Assembly: GCA_964590225.1 (NCBI GenBank)
Contig: CAZPWS010000001.1
Span: 62,001 to 126,000 of the forward strand
Length of the DNA stretch: 64,000 nt
Direction of reading: 5' to 3'
DNA from: JAEUSG01 sp964590225
GTDB taxonomy: Bacteria > Fibrobacterota > OXYB2-FULL-49-7 > JAEUSG01
Part shown: positions 8,080 through 17,295 of the stretch, one piece after another
How the letters are laid out: each line of letters starts with the position of its first letter
Position numbering within the stretch: the first letter of the stretch is position 1
Program-made: the position numbers and the translations under genes
The notes under the pieces: generated by a model
Seen by the model: the letters and a program-made list of their open reading frames with translations, nothing else
Told to the model about the DNA's origin: nothing
Databases searched by the model: none

Positions 8080-9060
8080 TTAATCCTTATAAGCATTAAC
8101 ATCCATTCCAAAAGAGAGATTCATACCTGTAAGTATTTCATTCAATTCAACAAGCGACTTACGCCCAAAATTTTTGTACTTAAGTATGTCACTCTCCTTG
8201 TTTTTAACAAGATCTTCAATAGTAAAAATATTAGCCATTCGCAAACAATTACTTGAACGAACAGACAACTCAAGCTCATCTACTCGCATCTTCAGTAGCT
8301 CGCGAATCCGTTTTTTTTCCGAATCTTCAACTTTAATATCCTCAGCCTCTTTCAATTCACCTTCAAAATTCACAAAGACATTAAAATGGTTATGCAATAG
8401 TTTGGCAGCATATGCTATAGAATCTTCCGGAGATATGCTTAAATCAGTGTAAACTTCAAGAATGAGCCTGTCATAATCAATTCGTTGCCCTACACGCGTA
8501 TTCTCAACTGTAAAGTTCACCCTCTTAACCGGAGAAAAATTGACATCAATCGGAATTATGCCTACCGGATCTGTCTCTCGTTTATTTTGCTCGGCAGTCC
8601 TATAGCCCCGCCCCGGAGACACTGTAATCTCCAACCCAAAGTCAGCATCTTCGTTAATTGTACAGATTACCTGATCTTTGTTGAGTATTTCGCAATCGGG
8701 ATTCTCTTCAAAATTTTCTGCGACAACAACGCCCTCGCCCTGAACATCAAGCTTCAATACGACTGGCTCATCATTTCTTAGATTAAATCTTAGCTTTTTT
8801 AGATTCAGTATAATTTCAGCTACATCCTCTTTTGCGACGCCAGGAATAGTCGTAAATTCGTGAACAACATTTTTGAATCTAACATGGGTAACAGCTGCAC
8901 CTGTCAAAGAAGACAAGAGCGTCCTGCGCATTGCATTTCCGACAGTTACACCAAAGCCACGCTCAAGGGGTTCAATAACAAACTTACCGTATCCCTCTTT
9001 TTCGTTGCTGGCTTCATCTTTGACATAGCCCTTCGGAATCTGAAGGTTTTTCCATTTCAT
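8080..9060 (-). CDS. rpoA: RNA polymerase alpha subunit
   Basis: 326 aa, usual length. The N-terminal assembly domain (YGKFVIEPLERGFGVTVGNA, LLSSLTGAAVTHVRF) is followed by the C-terminal DNA and activator contact domain, with SVRSSNCLRMANI and YKNFGRKSLVELNEIL near the end. The dimer nucleates assembly with the beta and beta-prime subunits encoded at 25121-33059. Order rpsD-rpoA-rplQ is standard. Confidence 0.97.
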   Translation of the reverse strand: MKWKNLQIPKGYVKDEASNEKEGYGKFVIEPLERGFGVTVGNAMRRTLLSSLTGAAVTHVRFKNVVHEFTTIPGVAKEDVAEIILNLKKLRFNLRNDEPVVLKLDVQGEGVVVAENFEENPDCEILNKDQVICTINEDADFGLEITVSPGRGYRTAEQNKRETDPVGIIPIDVNFSPVKRVNFTVENTRVGQRIDYDRLILEVYTDLSISPEDSIAYAAKLLHNHFNVFVNFEGELKEAEDIKVEDSEKKRIRELLKMRVDELELSVRSSNCLRMANIFTIEDLVKNKESDILKYKNFGRKSLVELNEILTGMNLSFGMDVNAYKD

Positions 9061-9088
9061 AATAAACCGTTTCTCCGTACTTTAATCA

Positions 9089-9727
9089 TTACTTTGAATA
9101 CAACTCAACCACCAACTGCTCATTGACCGGAGTTGGAATCTGGTCACGGGAAGGCAGTGAAACAATAGAACCGGACAAACCAACCTTATCAACACTTAAC
9201 CAATCCAGCACTACACCCCTCTTAGAGGACTTGAGCGCGAGTTGGACAATTTCAACTTTTCTGCTTTTTTCTGAAACAGAAACTTTATCTCCAACACCAA
9301 CCTGATAAGATGGAACATCTACCTTTATACCATTGACAGTAAAGTGGCCATGCCGTACTAGCTGGCGAGCAGCAACCCTTGATGGAGCAAAACCCATACG
9401 ATACACTATATTATCCAGTCTCCTTTCGAGGAGCTGCAAAAACACCTCTCCAGTCACTCCTCTCTTTTTTACTGCCTTTGCGAAAAAATTTCGAAATTGC
9501 TGTTCACGCATCCCATAAATTCTCTTGATTTTTTGCTTTTCGCGAAGCTGCTCAGGATAACTTCCTCCAACCATTTTCTTCCGTTTTGCGTTCGCTCCAT
9601 GCTGACCAGGTGCATAGTTCCTCGTCTCAACCGCACACTTGTCCATAAAGCAACGATCTCCCTTAAGCATGAGTTTCATGCCCTCTCTCCGACACAACTT
9701 GCACTTAGGACCGTTAATCGTACTCAT
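9089..9727 (-). CDS. rpsD: 30S ribosomal protein S4
   Basis: 212 aa with an S4 RNA-binding domain (ERRLDNIVYRMGFAPSR). The N-terminus is the zinc-binding type: CKLC near residue 10 plus two further cysteines in DRCFMDKCAVE. Primary 16S rRNA binder and, in many bacteria, translational repressor of its own alpha operon. Confidence 0.97.
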   Translation of the reverse strand: MSTINGPKCKLCRREGMKLMLKGDRCFMDKCAVETRNYAPGQHGANAKRKKMVGGSYPEQLREKQKIKRIYGMREQQFRNFFAKAVKKRGVTGEVFLQLLERRLDNIVYRMGFAPSRVAARQLVRHGHFTVNGIKVDVPSYQVGVGDKVSVSEKSRKVEIVQLALKSSKRGVVLDWLSVDKVGLSGSIVSLPSRDQIPTPVNEQLVVELYSK

Positions 9728-9731
9728 CTAC

Positions 9732-10121
9732 TTAAACTCTCCTTCTCTTCGGTCTTCGGCAGCCGTTATGAGGTATCGCCGTTAGATCCCTTATTGATGT
9801 TATTTCGATACCAGCGGCCTTTATTGCTCTTACAGCAGACTCCCTACCGGCACCACCGCCGTGTATTCGAACATCTACTCTTTTCACACCCGCATCAAAA
9901 GCGGCCTTCGCCGCTATATCAGCCGCAACTGTCGCAGCATACGGCATGCTTTTTCGTGATCCTTTGAAACCAGCTCTACCCGAAGATGCCCACGCAATGA
10001 CATCTCCCGTGAGAGAAGTAAAGGACACTATTGTATTGTTAAATGTCGCACGAACACTTGCAACACCGACGGCATCAGCCTTTTTTTTCGCTTTTTTTGC
10101 AACAGCTATTTTTTCTGACAT
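9732..10121 (-). CDS. rpsK: 30S ribosomal protein S11
   Basis: 129 aa. VRATFNNTIVSFTSLTGDVI and the end RDLTAIPHNGCRRPKRRRV are diagnostic. Platform protein next to the decoding region. Only 4 bases separate its stop from the rpsD start. Confidence 0.97.
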   Translation of the reverse strand: MSEKIAVAKKAKKKADAVGVASVRATFNNTIVSFTSLTGDVIAWASSGRAGFKGSRKSMPYAATVAADIAAKAAFDAGVKRVDVRIHGGGAGRESAVRAIKAAGIEITSIRDLTAIPHNGCRRPKRRRV

Positions 10122-10140
10122 TTGATCAATAAACTCCTAT

Positions 10141-10515
10141 TTACACAGCTTTCTTTTTATTTGCAATAGTCTTTCTTGGACCTTTTCGTGTCCGCGCATT
10201 TGTTTTAGTTCTCTGTCCATTTACAGGTAGTCCTCTCCGATGTCGAAGTCCCCTGTAAGCACCAATCTCAACCAACCTTTTAATATTCATCATCCGCTCA
10301 GTACGAAGCGCGCCCTCCACAGTGTATTCTGCCTCAATGATCCGCCTAATTGATGTAAGCTCATCTTCAGTAAGATCCGCAACTCGCTTATCGAAATTAA
10401 TTTTGGCAGAAGAAAGTATTTTTCTTGAAACAGATCTGCCGATACCATGAATATATGTCAACCCAACTTCTGAACGCTTATTGTTTGGAATATCAACACC
10501 AGCAATGCGTGCCAA
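10141..10515 (-). CDS. rpsM: 30S ribosomal protein S13
   Basis: 124 aa. Begins MARIAGVDIPNNKRSEVGLT and ends in the basic stretch RTKTNARTRKGPRKT. Head protein contacting the P-site tRNA and the L5 bridge. Follows rpmJ and heads the alpha operon genes. Confidence 0.97.
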   Translation of the reverse strand: MARIAGVDIPNNKRSEVGLTYIHGIGRSVSRKILSSAKINFDKRVADLTEDELTSIRRIIEAEYTVEGALRTERMMNIKRLVEIGAYRGLRHRRGLPVNGQRTKTNARTRKGPRKTIANKKKAV

Positions 10516-10526
10516 AACTAACCTCC

Positions 10527-10643
10527 TTATCCCTGTCTCTGTTTATGTTTAGGATTTTTCTTACATATAATGTAAACTCTATTCTTCCTCTTAACAACTT
10601 TACAATTTTCACATGTCTTTTTTACCGAAGCTTGAACTTTCAT
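10527..10643 (-). CDS. rpmJ: 50S ribosomal protein L36
   Basis: 38 aa, too short for most gene callers. The translation begins MKVQASVKKTCENC and ends KKNPKHKQRQG, a complete L36 of the zinc-ribbon type (Cys11, Cys14, Cys27 and His33). AGGTG lies before the ATG. It sits between infA and rpsM, its usual place. Confidence 0.96.
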   Translation of the reverse strand: MKVQASVKKTCENCKVVKRKNRVYIICKKNPKHKQRQG

Positions 10644-10678
10644 TTTTTCACCTTTACAAGAATCTTTAACTGTTACAC

Positions 10679-10897
10679 CTATTTCTGTCTGTATATTATT
10701 CTGCCCCTTGTTAGATCGTAGGGAGACAGCTCAACCATTACTTTATCACCCGGTAATATTCTGATATAGTGCATACGCATTTTCCCTGATATATGTCCCA
10801 TAATCTTATGTCCATTGCTCAACTGGACGGTAAAACTCGCGTTTGGAAGAGCCTCCAGCACAACTCCTTCCATCGATATTGGTTCTTCTTTTGCCAT
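10679..10897 (-). CDS. infA: Translation initiation factor IF-1
   Basis: 72 aa, exact family length; an OB-fold protein with MEGVVLEALPNASFTVQLSN and the end GRIIYRQK. Binds the A site of the 30S subunit during initiation. Position map-infA-rpmJ-rpsM is the classical order. Confidence 0.97.
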   Translation of the reverse strand: MAKEEPISMEGVVLEALPNASFTVQLSNGHKIMGHISGKMRMHYIRILPGDKVMVELSPYDLTRGRIIYRQK

Positions 10898-10935
10898 ACC
10901 TCTTTATTACCATCCCAAAAACAAAAATTTTTCCA

Positions 10936-11682
10936 TCATCCGGCCGTTAAAACAACCGCCGAACCATTCACTACAGCCACTGTATGCTCAAAATGGGCAG
11001 AAGGCTTTCCATCAGCAGTTACAACAGTCCACCCATCTGACAAGGTTTTAACCTCCCATGTTCCCAAATTTATCATCGGCTCTATAGCAAACACCATCCC
11101 ATTTCTAATAACAGCCCCCTTATCACCCGACTTATAATTGGGAACCTGTGGATCTTCGTGAAGCGAGCGTCCGATCCCATGACCAACTAAATCCCTCACA
11201 GCTTGGCACCCTGCGGCAGTAACAGTATCCTCGATAACTGAAGAGACATCGGCTATTCTATTACCAACAACAGAAGCGGTTATAGCCTTTTCAAGCGCAA
11301 GTGCAGTTGCCCTCACAAGCCTATTCTGAGATTCGCTCATAGTCCCCACACAATATGTCCTGGCTCCATCACCATAATAACCATCAAGAAAAACACCAAC
11401 ATCCACAGACACGAGATCGCCAGAACGAATTTTTCGTTTTCCCGGTATCCCATGCACTACCTGATCATTAACAGAAACGCAACTCGATGCGGGAAAACCA
11501 CGATATCCGAGAAAGGCAGGAGAAGCACCTCTGGTAACAATAGCTTTCTTAACAGCTTGGTCGATCTCAATTGTTGATATACCTTCTTTAATAACCGTCC
11601 CAGCAACATCAAGCGCTATGCAGACAATATTGCAAGCCGCCCTTATCTTATCAATCTCACTTTCGGAATAGAGATTGATCAT
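10936..11682 (-). CDS. map: Methionine aminopeptidase type I
   Basis: 248 aa from the ATG at 11682; an in-frame TTG six bases earlier is less likely because family members begin MI-L/K-. Removes the N-terminal Met from nascent chains. The metal ligands of the pita-bread fold are visible: the two Asp in VSVDVGVFLDGYYGDGAR, His in GHGIGRSLHED, Glu in FAIEPMINLG and Glu in HFEHTVAV. No N-terminal zinc finger. Follows secY directly; adk, which usually separates them, is absent. Confidence 0.95.
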   Translation of the reverse strand: MINLYSESEIDKIRAACNIVCIALDVAGTVIKEGISTIEIDQAVKKAIVTRGASPAFLGYRGFPASSCVSVNDQVVHGIPGKRKIRSGDLVSVDVGVFLDGYYGDGARTYCVGTMSESQNRLVRATALALEKAITASVVGNRIADVSSVIEDTVTAAGCQAVRDLVGHGIGRSLHEDPQVPNYKSGDKGAVIRNGMVFAIEPMINLGTWEVKTLSDGWTVVTADGKPSAHFEHTVAVVNGSAVVLTAG

Positions 11683-11700
11683 CAGCAATTTAAAAGAACA

Positions 11701-13014
11701 CTATCCGTTACGACCACGGATTCTACCTTTTCGAACAAAACCGTCATAATGCCTCATCATAAGATGAGACTCAAGCTGCGATATAGTATCCAATGCTACA
11801 CCAACAACAATTAGCATACTCGTTCCACCAAGGAAAAAAGAGACATTCATTGTTTCCATAAGCGCAAAAGGTGCTACAGAGATAAAAGCCAGAAAGATTG
11901 CCCCGGGAAGAGTAATTCTAGTCAAAATTCTGTCCAGAAACTCTGCTGTATGTTTTCCGGGCCGGATCCCAGGAATAAAACCACCACTTTTTTTAAGATT
12001 ATCCGCGATATCCACGGGATTGAAAATAATTGCTGTATAGAAATAAGAAAAGAATATTATGCAAATAGAGAAAAAGATATTATACAAAACCTGCCCAGGC
12101 GAAAAGAGATCTTTAACACTTTGTACCCATTCTATGCCTGGCATAAATTGAGCAATGGTAGCAGGTACAAACATTATGGAAGAGGCAAAAATAACGGGGA
12201 TTACTCCAGCTGCGTTAACTTTGAGCGGAAGATTGCTCGCTTGACCACCATAAACTTTCCTACCTACCACCCTCTTTGGCGTCTGCACGGGAACTTTCCT
12301 AATACCCTGAGAAACAAGAACAATAAAGCCAACCATTAACACAACTAAGGCAAGTATAAGTAAAATTCCTATCAGTGAACGAGTTCCCGCAGCAAAAGCC
12401 ATAACCTCGGCTATAATAGCTTGTGGAAGTTGTGCGACAATGCCAATAAAAATAATCAGTGAAATCCCGTTTCCAATCCCATTGACATTTATCCTCTCAC
12501 CAAGCCACATTATAAAAATCGTTCCGGTTGTAAGTATCAAGCAGGTAAGAACCTTGAAACCAAAACCAGGAAACAACACCACGCTTCTACCACTTTGAGT
12601 CTGAATACTCTCAAGAAATATGGCAATAGCACTTGCTTGCACTATCGAAAGTAAAACGGTACCGTACCTCGTATATTGTGTGATTTTGTTCCGTCCCTCT
12701 TGTCCTTCCCTTTGTAACTTATGAAAGTATGGAAAGACCGTTCCAAGAAGCTGAATAATAATTGAGGCACTTATATACGGCATTATACCCAAAGCGAAAA
12801 CTGTGACCTTCTTAAACGCACCACCAGAAAACATATCATAGAGACCAAACAGCGTATTTTGTGATTCTTTAAAGAATTCACTTAGTGCTACAGGGTCGAT
12901 GCCAGGTGTTGGCACATGTCCACCCAATCGGTAAACCAACAACATAGCAAGTGTATAAAATATCTTGCTTCTCAGCTCAGGAATCTTGAAAATATTTTTA
13001 AAAGTTTCTAACAA
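11701..13014 (-). CDS. secY: Preprotein translocase subunit SecY
   Basis: 437 aa, about ten membrane segments. The plug region near residue 60 and the cytoplasmic loops with GIRKVPVQTPKRVVGRK and the end SHLMMRHYDGFVRKGRIRGR are characteristic. Forms the Sec channel with SecE (35849-36034). Last large gene of the spc block, 10 bases after rplO. Confidence 0.97.
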   Translation of the reverse strand: MLETFKNIFKIPELRSKIFYTLAMLLVYRLGGHVPTPGIDPVALSEFFKESQNTLFGLYDMFSGGAFKKVTVFALGIMPYISASIIIQLLGTVFPYFHKLQREGQEGRNKITQYTRYGTVLLSIVQASAIAIFLESIQTQSGRSVVLFPGFGFKVLTCLILTTGTIFIMWLGERINVNGIGNGISLIIFIGIVAQLPQAIIAEVMAFAAGTRSLIGILLILALVVLMVGFIVLVSQGIRKVPVQTPKRVVGRKVYGGQASNLPLKVNAAGVIPVIFASSIMFVPATIAQFMPGIEWVQSVKDLFSPGQVLYNIFFSICIIFFSYFYTAIIFNPVDIADNLKKSGGFIPGIRPGKHTAEFLDRILTRITLPGAIFLAFISVAPFALMETMNVSFFLGGTSMLIVVGVALDTISQLESHLMMRHYDGFVRKGRIRGRNG

Positions 13015-13024
13015 AAAAACCTCT

Positions 13025-13468
13025 CTACTTAATCTCTACCGACCCACCAGCTTTAATAATCATTTCTTCGGCGGATTTACTAATTGCAGGAACACAGAAT
13101 TTTACCTGATGCGAAAAGGAACCCTTTCCAAGCACCTTAAAATTTGCATCCGGAGAATCCAGCAAACCCACAGAAACCAAGAAACTCGCGTCAACTACAG
13201 TACAATTATCCAATCTTTTTTCAATCTCACCTAAATTAATAGGGATTGATTCAGAGGAAAAAAAGTTTTTAAAGCCTCTCTTTGGCAGCCTTCTTTGAAG
13301 CGGCATTTGACCGCCTTCAAAACTTGCATAATGTTTCGATCCTGAGCGAGAATTAGCACCATTACTGCCTCTGCAACTGGTGCGGCCATGTCCACTTCCA
13401 TTTCCCCTACCAATTTTTTTCTTATCTCTATTAGAACCTTTAGCCGGCCTTAAATTGTTTAACGACAT
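13025..13468 (-). CDS. rplO: 50S ribosomal protein L15
   Basis: 147 aa. Starts MSLNNLRPAKGSNRDKKKIG and has the glycine/arginine-rich N-terminal extension (GRGNGSGHGRTSCRG) that runs into 23S rRNA, then FEGGQMPLQRRLPKRGF. Order rpmD-rplO-secY is conserved. Confidence 0.97.
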   Translation of the reverse strand: MSLNNLRPAKGSNRDKKKIGRGNGSGHGRTSCRGSNGANSRSGSKHYASFEGGQMPLQRRLPKRGFKNFFSSESIPINLGEIEKRLDNCTVVDASFLVSVGLLDSPDANFKVLGKGSFSHQVKFCVPAISKSAEEMIIKAGGSVEIK

Positions 13469-13469
13469 T

Positions 13470-13652
13470 TCATTCTTCCTTTACAGACACAAGGTGCCTA
13501 ACCGCATTTACCTTCCCACGGATATCAGCTGTATCATTATGCTTAACAGAATGCCTTATCCTTCTCAAACCAAGAGTTTTAACACTCTCGATTTGTCGTC
13601 TGGTCATCCCCGACAGCCCTCTCACCTGTGTTATTATTAATTTTTTCGCCAT
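13470..13652 (-). CDS. rpmD: 50S ribosomal protein L30
   Basis: 60 aa from the ATG at 13652 (MAKKLIITQVRGLSG). An ATG nine bases upstream is also open, but it lies only 2 bases after the GGAG ribosome site; the inner start agrees with family N-termini. TRRQIESVKTLGLRRI is diagnostic. Confidence 0.93.
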   Translation of the reverse strand: MAKKLIITQVRGLSGMTRRQIESVKTLGLRRIRHSVKHNDTADIRGKVNAVRHLVSVKEE

Positions 13653-13667
13653 AGATGACATAACTCC

Positions 13668-14174
13668 TTAATCCGCCCTACCAGCAATAATCTGTTCTCT
13701 ATTCCTTAATTTGCGTAAGCCAGAAATAGTAGCTTTTGCCACATTCTGAGCGTTATTAGTTCCAAGTGACTTTGACAATATGTTGTGAATACCTACCAAA
13801 TCAAGAACAACCCTTGCTGCCCCACCTGCAATCACGCCTGTACCAGGAGCAGCCGGTTTAAGAAGAACCTTACCGGCACCAAATGTTCCTAAAACTTCAT
13901 GTGGAATAGTTAAACCCTTCAGGTTTATGTCCTCAATATTTTTCTTCGCACCATCAGTGGCTTTCTTTATGGCTTCAGATACTTCCCTTGCCTTGCCCAA
14001 ACCAAGACCAATTTTACCCTTTTTATTACCAACTGCCACAAGCGCACTAAAACCGAACCTTCTACCGCCCTTTACCACCTTTGCCACACGACTAACTGAC
14101 ACAACCCTTTCCTCAAATTCCACAGCCTCACCAGCTACATCATCGCCGACAAGCGTATCTGTATTATCGCTCAA
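13668..14174 (-). CDS. rpsE: 30S ribosomal protein S5
   Basis: 168 aa. The double-stranded RNA-binding-like domain (FEERVVSVSRVAKVVKGGRR) is followed by VVLDLVGIHNILSKSLGTNN. Takes part in decoding accuracy and mRNA helicase activity of the 30S subunit. Starts with a slightly long acidic N-terminus. Confidence 0.97.
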   Translation of the reverse strand: MSDNTDTLVGDDVAGEAVEFEERVVSVSRVAKVVKGGRRFGFSALVAVGNKKGKIGLGLGKAREVSEAIKKATDGAKKNIEDINLKGLTIPHEVLGTFGAGKVLLKPAAPGTGVIAGGAARVVLDLVGIHNILSKSLGTNNAQNVAKATISGLRKLRNREQIIAGRAD

Positions 14175-14204
14175 GAAAACTCCTCCTATTCACTTCCATA
14201 AAGA

Positions 14205-14558
14205 TTAAAACTTTAACCCACTTTCACGAGCACCATCGGCAACTGCCCTAACCCTACCGTGATATACGTAACCACCACGATCAAAAACAACCTTTTCGAT
14301 GCCCATGCCTTTAAGTTTGTCGCCAACACTTTTACCCATATTTTTGGCAACATCTGTCTTGTTACCGCTCATACCAAGAGAACAACTAGACAACTGGATA
14401 ATCGATTTACCAGACATATCGTCAACGACCTGAACTATAATATTCTTGAGTGTTCTCTTAACACACAACCTCGGCCTTTCAGGCGTACCGAAGCAATGCT
14501 TTCTTATCGAAGAATGTTTAGCCGCCCTTTTTTCAATTCTAATCTTAGCAGTTTTCAT
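14205..14558 (-). CDS. rplR: 50S ribosomal protein L18
   Basis: 117 aa, 5S rRNA-binding protein. CFGTPERPRLCVKRTLKNI and the end DGARESGLKF fit the family. Lies between rplF and rpsE as expected. Confidence 0.96.
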   Translation of the reverse strand: MKTAKIRIEKRAAKHSSIRKHCFGTPERPRLCVKRTLKNIIVQVVDDMSGKSIIQLSSCSLGMSGNKTDVAKNMGKSVGDKLKGMGIEKVVFDRGGYVYHGRVRAVADGARESGLKF

Positions 14559-14591
14559 TATTTACCTCTAAATAATCTCTCAACATTACGA

Positions 14592-15140
14592 TCACGACGC
14601 ATTAGTTTTTCCAGCCTTTTTCCGGACCTGTTCACCTGAATATCTTATTCCTTTACCTTTATACGGCTCCGGCTTTTTAACTTTCCGAATGGTTGCTGCA
14701 ACTTGTCCAACAGCATATTTGTCAGGTCCCACTACTTTTATCCTTGTTGCACTTTCGCAGGAGATAACTGTGTTAACCATCGGCATTATCAACACTGGGT
14801 GAGAAAAACCAACAAGAACTTCAACACCTTTGCCTTTCATAGCCGCCTTATAACCAACACCCTGTATGTCGAGTATTTTTTCATAACCCTTATCGACACC
14901 TTCCACCATAGAAGCAATAAGCGCCCTATACAACCCCTGACGAGAGCGTGCTAAAATATCATCTGAAAGTCGAGTAACCAAAACGCTCTCCTTGCTAACA
15001 GAGATATCGACCAAAACACCTATACCATCTATCTTCTGAAAAAGCTTACCCTTTGGCCCCTCAACATGAAATACAGAGCCATCTAACCTAACCTTAACGG
15101 TTGACGGCAACCTAACTGGCAATTTTCCAATTCGTGACAT
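14592..15140 (-). CDS. rplF: 50S ribosomal protein L6
   Basis: 182 aa from the second of two tandem ATG codons (15140), which is 6 bases from GGAG and gives the normal MSRIGKLPV start. Ends with the conserved PEPYKGKGIRYSGEQVRKKA block. Binds near the sarcin-ricin loop. Confidence 0.97.
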   Translation of the reverse strand: MSRIGKLPVRLPSTVKVRLDGSVFHVEGPKGKLFQKIDGIGVLVDISVSKESVLVTRLSDDILARSRQGLYRALIASMVEGVDKGYEKILDIQGVGYKAAMKGKGVEVLVGFSHPVLIMPMVNTVISCESATRIKVVGPDKYAVGQVAATIRKVKKPEPYKGKGIRYSGEQVRKKAGKTNAS

Positions 15141-15152
15141 CATTAACTCCTG

Positions 15153-15548
15153 TTACCAAACCTGACAAAGCAGTTCGCCACCGATATTCAACTTCGCAGA
15201 TTCCCTATTTGTCATCAATCCTCTTGATGTAGAAACTATTGAGATCCCAAGACCACTCAATACCTTAGGTATTGCCGAAGCCTTACAATAAACACGCAAA
15301 CCTGGACGCGAAACCCTTTTTAAGCCAGAAATAACCGGTACTCCACTATTGTATTTAAGAAGCACCTTAATCTCACCTTGCTTACTGTTATCAACAACAA
15401 CAAACTTTTTTATGTACTTTTCTTGATGAAGAATTCTGCAAAGTTCCTGCTTTAGTTTCGACGCGGGAAACGAAACAGTCTTATGACCCGCAAGAGCAGC
15501 ATTTCTTATTCTCGTTAACATATCCGACACTGGATCATTCATAGCCAT
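15153..15548 (-). CDS. rpsH: 30S ribosomal protein S8
   Basis: 131 aa. NDPVSDMLTRIRNA and the end block STSRGLMTNRESAKLNIGGE are diagnostic. Primary 16S rRNA binder and the spc-operon translational repressor in enterobacteria; no target site was searched here. Confidence 0.97.
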   Translation of the reverse strand: MAMNDPVSDMLTRIRNAALAGHKTVSFPASKLKQELCRILHQEKYIKKFVVVDNSKQGEIKVLLKYNSGVPVISGLKRVSRPGLRVYCKASAIPKVLSGLGISIVSTSRGLMTNRESAKLNIGGELLCQVW

Positions 15549-15578
15549 GGAATAATAGTCTCCTTATTTAAACAGGGG

Positions 15579-15764
15579 TTACCAACTTGCTTTCGTTACC
15601 CCGGGAATAAGCCCTTTTAACGACATCTCTCTAAAACAGATTCTACACAATCCAAAATCTCTTATATAAGCTCTGGATCTTCCGCATTTTTGACACCTGT
15701 TATGGTGTCTAGTTTTAAATTTTGGCTTTCGTTTACTCTTTTCTATCATACATTTCTTAGCCAT
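15579..15764 (-). CDS. rpsN: 30S ribosomal protein S14, zinc type
   Basis: 61 aa, the short zinc-ribbon form: CQKC and CRIC pairs around SRAYIRDFGL. The start is the ATG at 15764, which shares its A with the rplE stop (TGATG); a TTG just upstream is in frame but not needed. Confidence 0.96.
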   Translation of the reverse strand: MAKKCMIEKSKRKPKFKTRHHNRCQKCGRSRAYIRDFGLCRICFREMSLKGLIPGVTKASW

Positions 15765-16321
15765 CAATTACTCCCTTTATCTTTACGGAAAGGCAGACCA
15801 AGCTCTTCAAGAAGCGCCAAACCGATATCATCCGTGTCGGCAGTGGTTACAATTGTAATATCCATGCCATGCAACTTCTTTACTTTATCGTGGTCAATTT
15901 CATGAAACACAATCTGTTCTTTAAGCCCCATAGAAAAATTACCGCGACCATCCATGCTTTTTTTACTGAGACCACGAAAATCGCGAATTCGAGGTATTGC
16001 AAGCGTCATAAAGCGATCGAGGAACTCCCACATCCGCACGCCGGAAAGTGAAACTTTACAGCCAATACCCTGACCCTCTTTTATTTTAAAATTTGAAATC
16101 GCTTTTTTAGACTTTGTAACAACAGCCTTCTGCCCCGAAATCAATGTTAGAGTCTTTTGAGCATCCTCCAGCATTCCCGGATTAGCCTGATGTTCACCAA
16201 CACCGACATTCAAAATAACTCGATGCACCGTAGGCACCTGCATGGGATTAGAATAACCCAACCGCTTCATCAATGCAGGAACAACCTTTTCCTTGTATCT
16301 TGTTTTTAACCGAGGAACCAT
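15764..16321 (-). CDS. rplE: 50S ribosomal protein L5
   Basis: 185 aa. VPRLKTRYKEKVVPALMKRL at the start, RVILNVGVGEH and the FRGLSKKSMDGRGNFSMGLK block are family signatures. Binds 5S rRNA and contacts P-site tRNA. One-base gap to rplX upstream and one-base overlap with rpsN downstream. Confidence 0.97.
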   Translation of the reverse strand: MVPRLKTRYKEKVVPALMKRLGYSNPMQVPTVHRVILNVGVGEHQANPGMLEDAQKTLTLISGQKAVVTKSKKAISNFKIKEGQGIGCKVSLSGVRMWEFLDRFMTLAIPRIRDFRGLSKKSMDGRGNFSMGLKEQIVFHEIDHDKVKKLHGMDITIVTTADTDDIGLALLEELGLPFRKDKGSN

Positions 16322-16322
16322 A

Positions 16323-16640
16323 TTAAACTACCTCTTCCTGAAATTTCCTAGAGAACCTCACCTTCTTACCATTGCCAAGCAACTGCATTCCAACCCTCGT
16401 CGGTTTACCTGTTTTTGGAGAAAGGAGCATCACATTGGAAACATGAATAGGGGCCTCTTTTTCAATAATTCCGCCCCGCTGATTATTTTTATTAGGTTTA
16501 GTGTGTCTCTTGATGATATTATAGCCTTCAACCAGAACCATATTTTTTTTAGGAAATGTCCTCAACACCTTACCAGAGACGCCCTTGACCCTACCCTTGC
16601 CAGACATAATCTGCACGCTATCACCCTTTTTTATTTTCAT
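16323..16640 (-). CDS. rplX: 50S ribosomal protein L24
   Basis: 105 aa. A KOW motif (KKGDSVQIMSGKGRVKGVSG) lies at the start, and a Lys/Asn-rich segment (RHTKPNKNNQRGGI) in the middle. Assembly initiator of the 50S subunit. Confidence 0.97.
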   Translation of the reverse strand: MKIKKGDSVQIMSGKGRVKGVSGKVLRTFPKKNMVLVEGYNIIKRHTKPNKNNQRGGIIEKEAPIHVSNVMLLSPKTGKPTRVGMQLLGNGKKVRFSRKFQEEVV

Positions 16641-16652
16641 CGCAAATAACTC

Positions 16653-17021
16653 CTAAAGGACTTCCGGAGCCAAAGAAACAATCTTCATAAAATTGTTATC
16701 TCTTAACTCGCGAGCCACAGGACCAAAAATACGGGTCCCAACTGGCTCTTTCTGGTTATTGATAATTACCGCAGCGTTATCGCTAAAACGAATATAAGTC
16801 CCATCTTTTCTTGCAACTTCCTTAGCAGTCCTCACAATAACAGCTTTCGCGACATCGCCTTTTTTTACATTACTACCAGGTATGGCATCCTTTACGGAGA
16901 CAACTATAACATCGCCCACAGAGGCATACCTTTTACCTGTCGAGCCAAGTACCTTAATACAGAGAACGCTACGCGCTCCTGAATTATCGGCAACATGGAG
17001 TCTTGTTTCACATTGAATCAT
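16653..17021 (-). CDS. rplN: 50S ribosomal protein L14
   Basis: 122 aa, exact family length. MIQCETRLHVADNSGARS and GTRIFGPVARELRDNNFMKI are near-invariant. Inter-subunit bridge protein. Confidence 0.98.
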   Translation of the reverse strand: MIQCETRLHVADNSGARSVLCIKVLGSTGKRYASVGDVIVVSVKDAIPGSNVKKGDVAKAVIVRTAKEVARKDGTYIRFSDNAAVIINNQKEPVGTRIFGPVARELRDNNFMKIVSLAPEVL

Positions 17022-17037
17022 AATTTATAAACCCCGT

Positions 17038-17295
17038 TTAATCCGCTTTCTTTACAATTTTCACAATGCGCCACCGTTTACGCTTCGAAAGAGGCCTTGT
17101 TTCCATAATTTCGACAAAATCCCCCGCCTTACATTCACCTTGTTCATCATGCGCCATCATCTTACTAGAAGTTGTGACAATTCTATGATACAATGGGTGT
17201 TTGTCGTGTTTTTCTATCTTCACAACGACAGTCTTGTGTATCGAATCTCTAACAACAACACCCTGTCGAACTTTACGACTATTCCGCCCTATCAT
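17038..17295 (-). CDS. rpsQ: 30S ribosomal protein S17
   Basis: 85 aa OB-fold protein; RQGVVVRDSIHKTVVVKIEK and IMETRPLSKRKRWRIV are typical. Its ATG overlaps the rpmC stop (ATGA), so the two are translationally coupled. Confidence 0.97.
   Translation of the reverse strand: MIGRNSRKVRQGVVVRDSIHKTVVVKIEKHDKHPLYHRIVTTSSKMMAHDEQGECKAGDFVEIMETRPLSKRKRWRIVKIVKKAD

Noticed and set aside
9497..9967. 156-residue plus-strand frame across rpsD and rpsK
   Set aside because: Antisense to two highly conserved ribosomal genes; composition is a mirror of basic ribosomal proteins, with no start signal.
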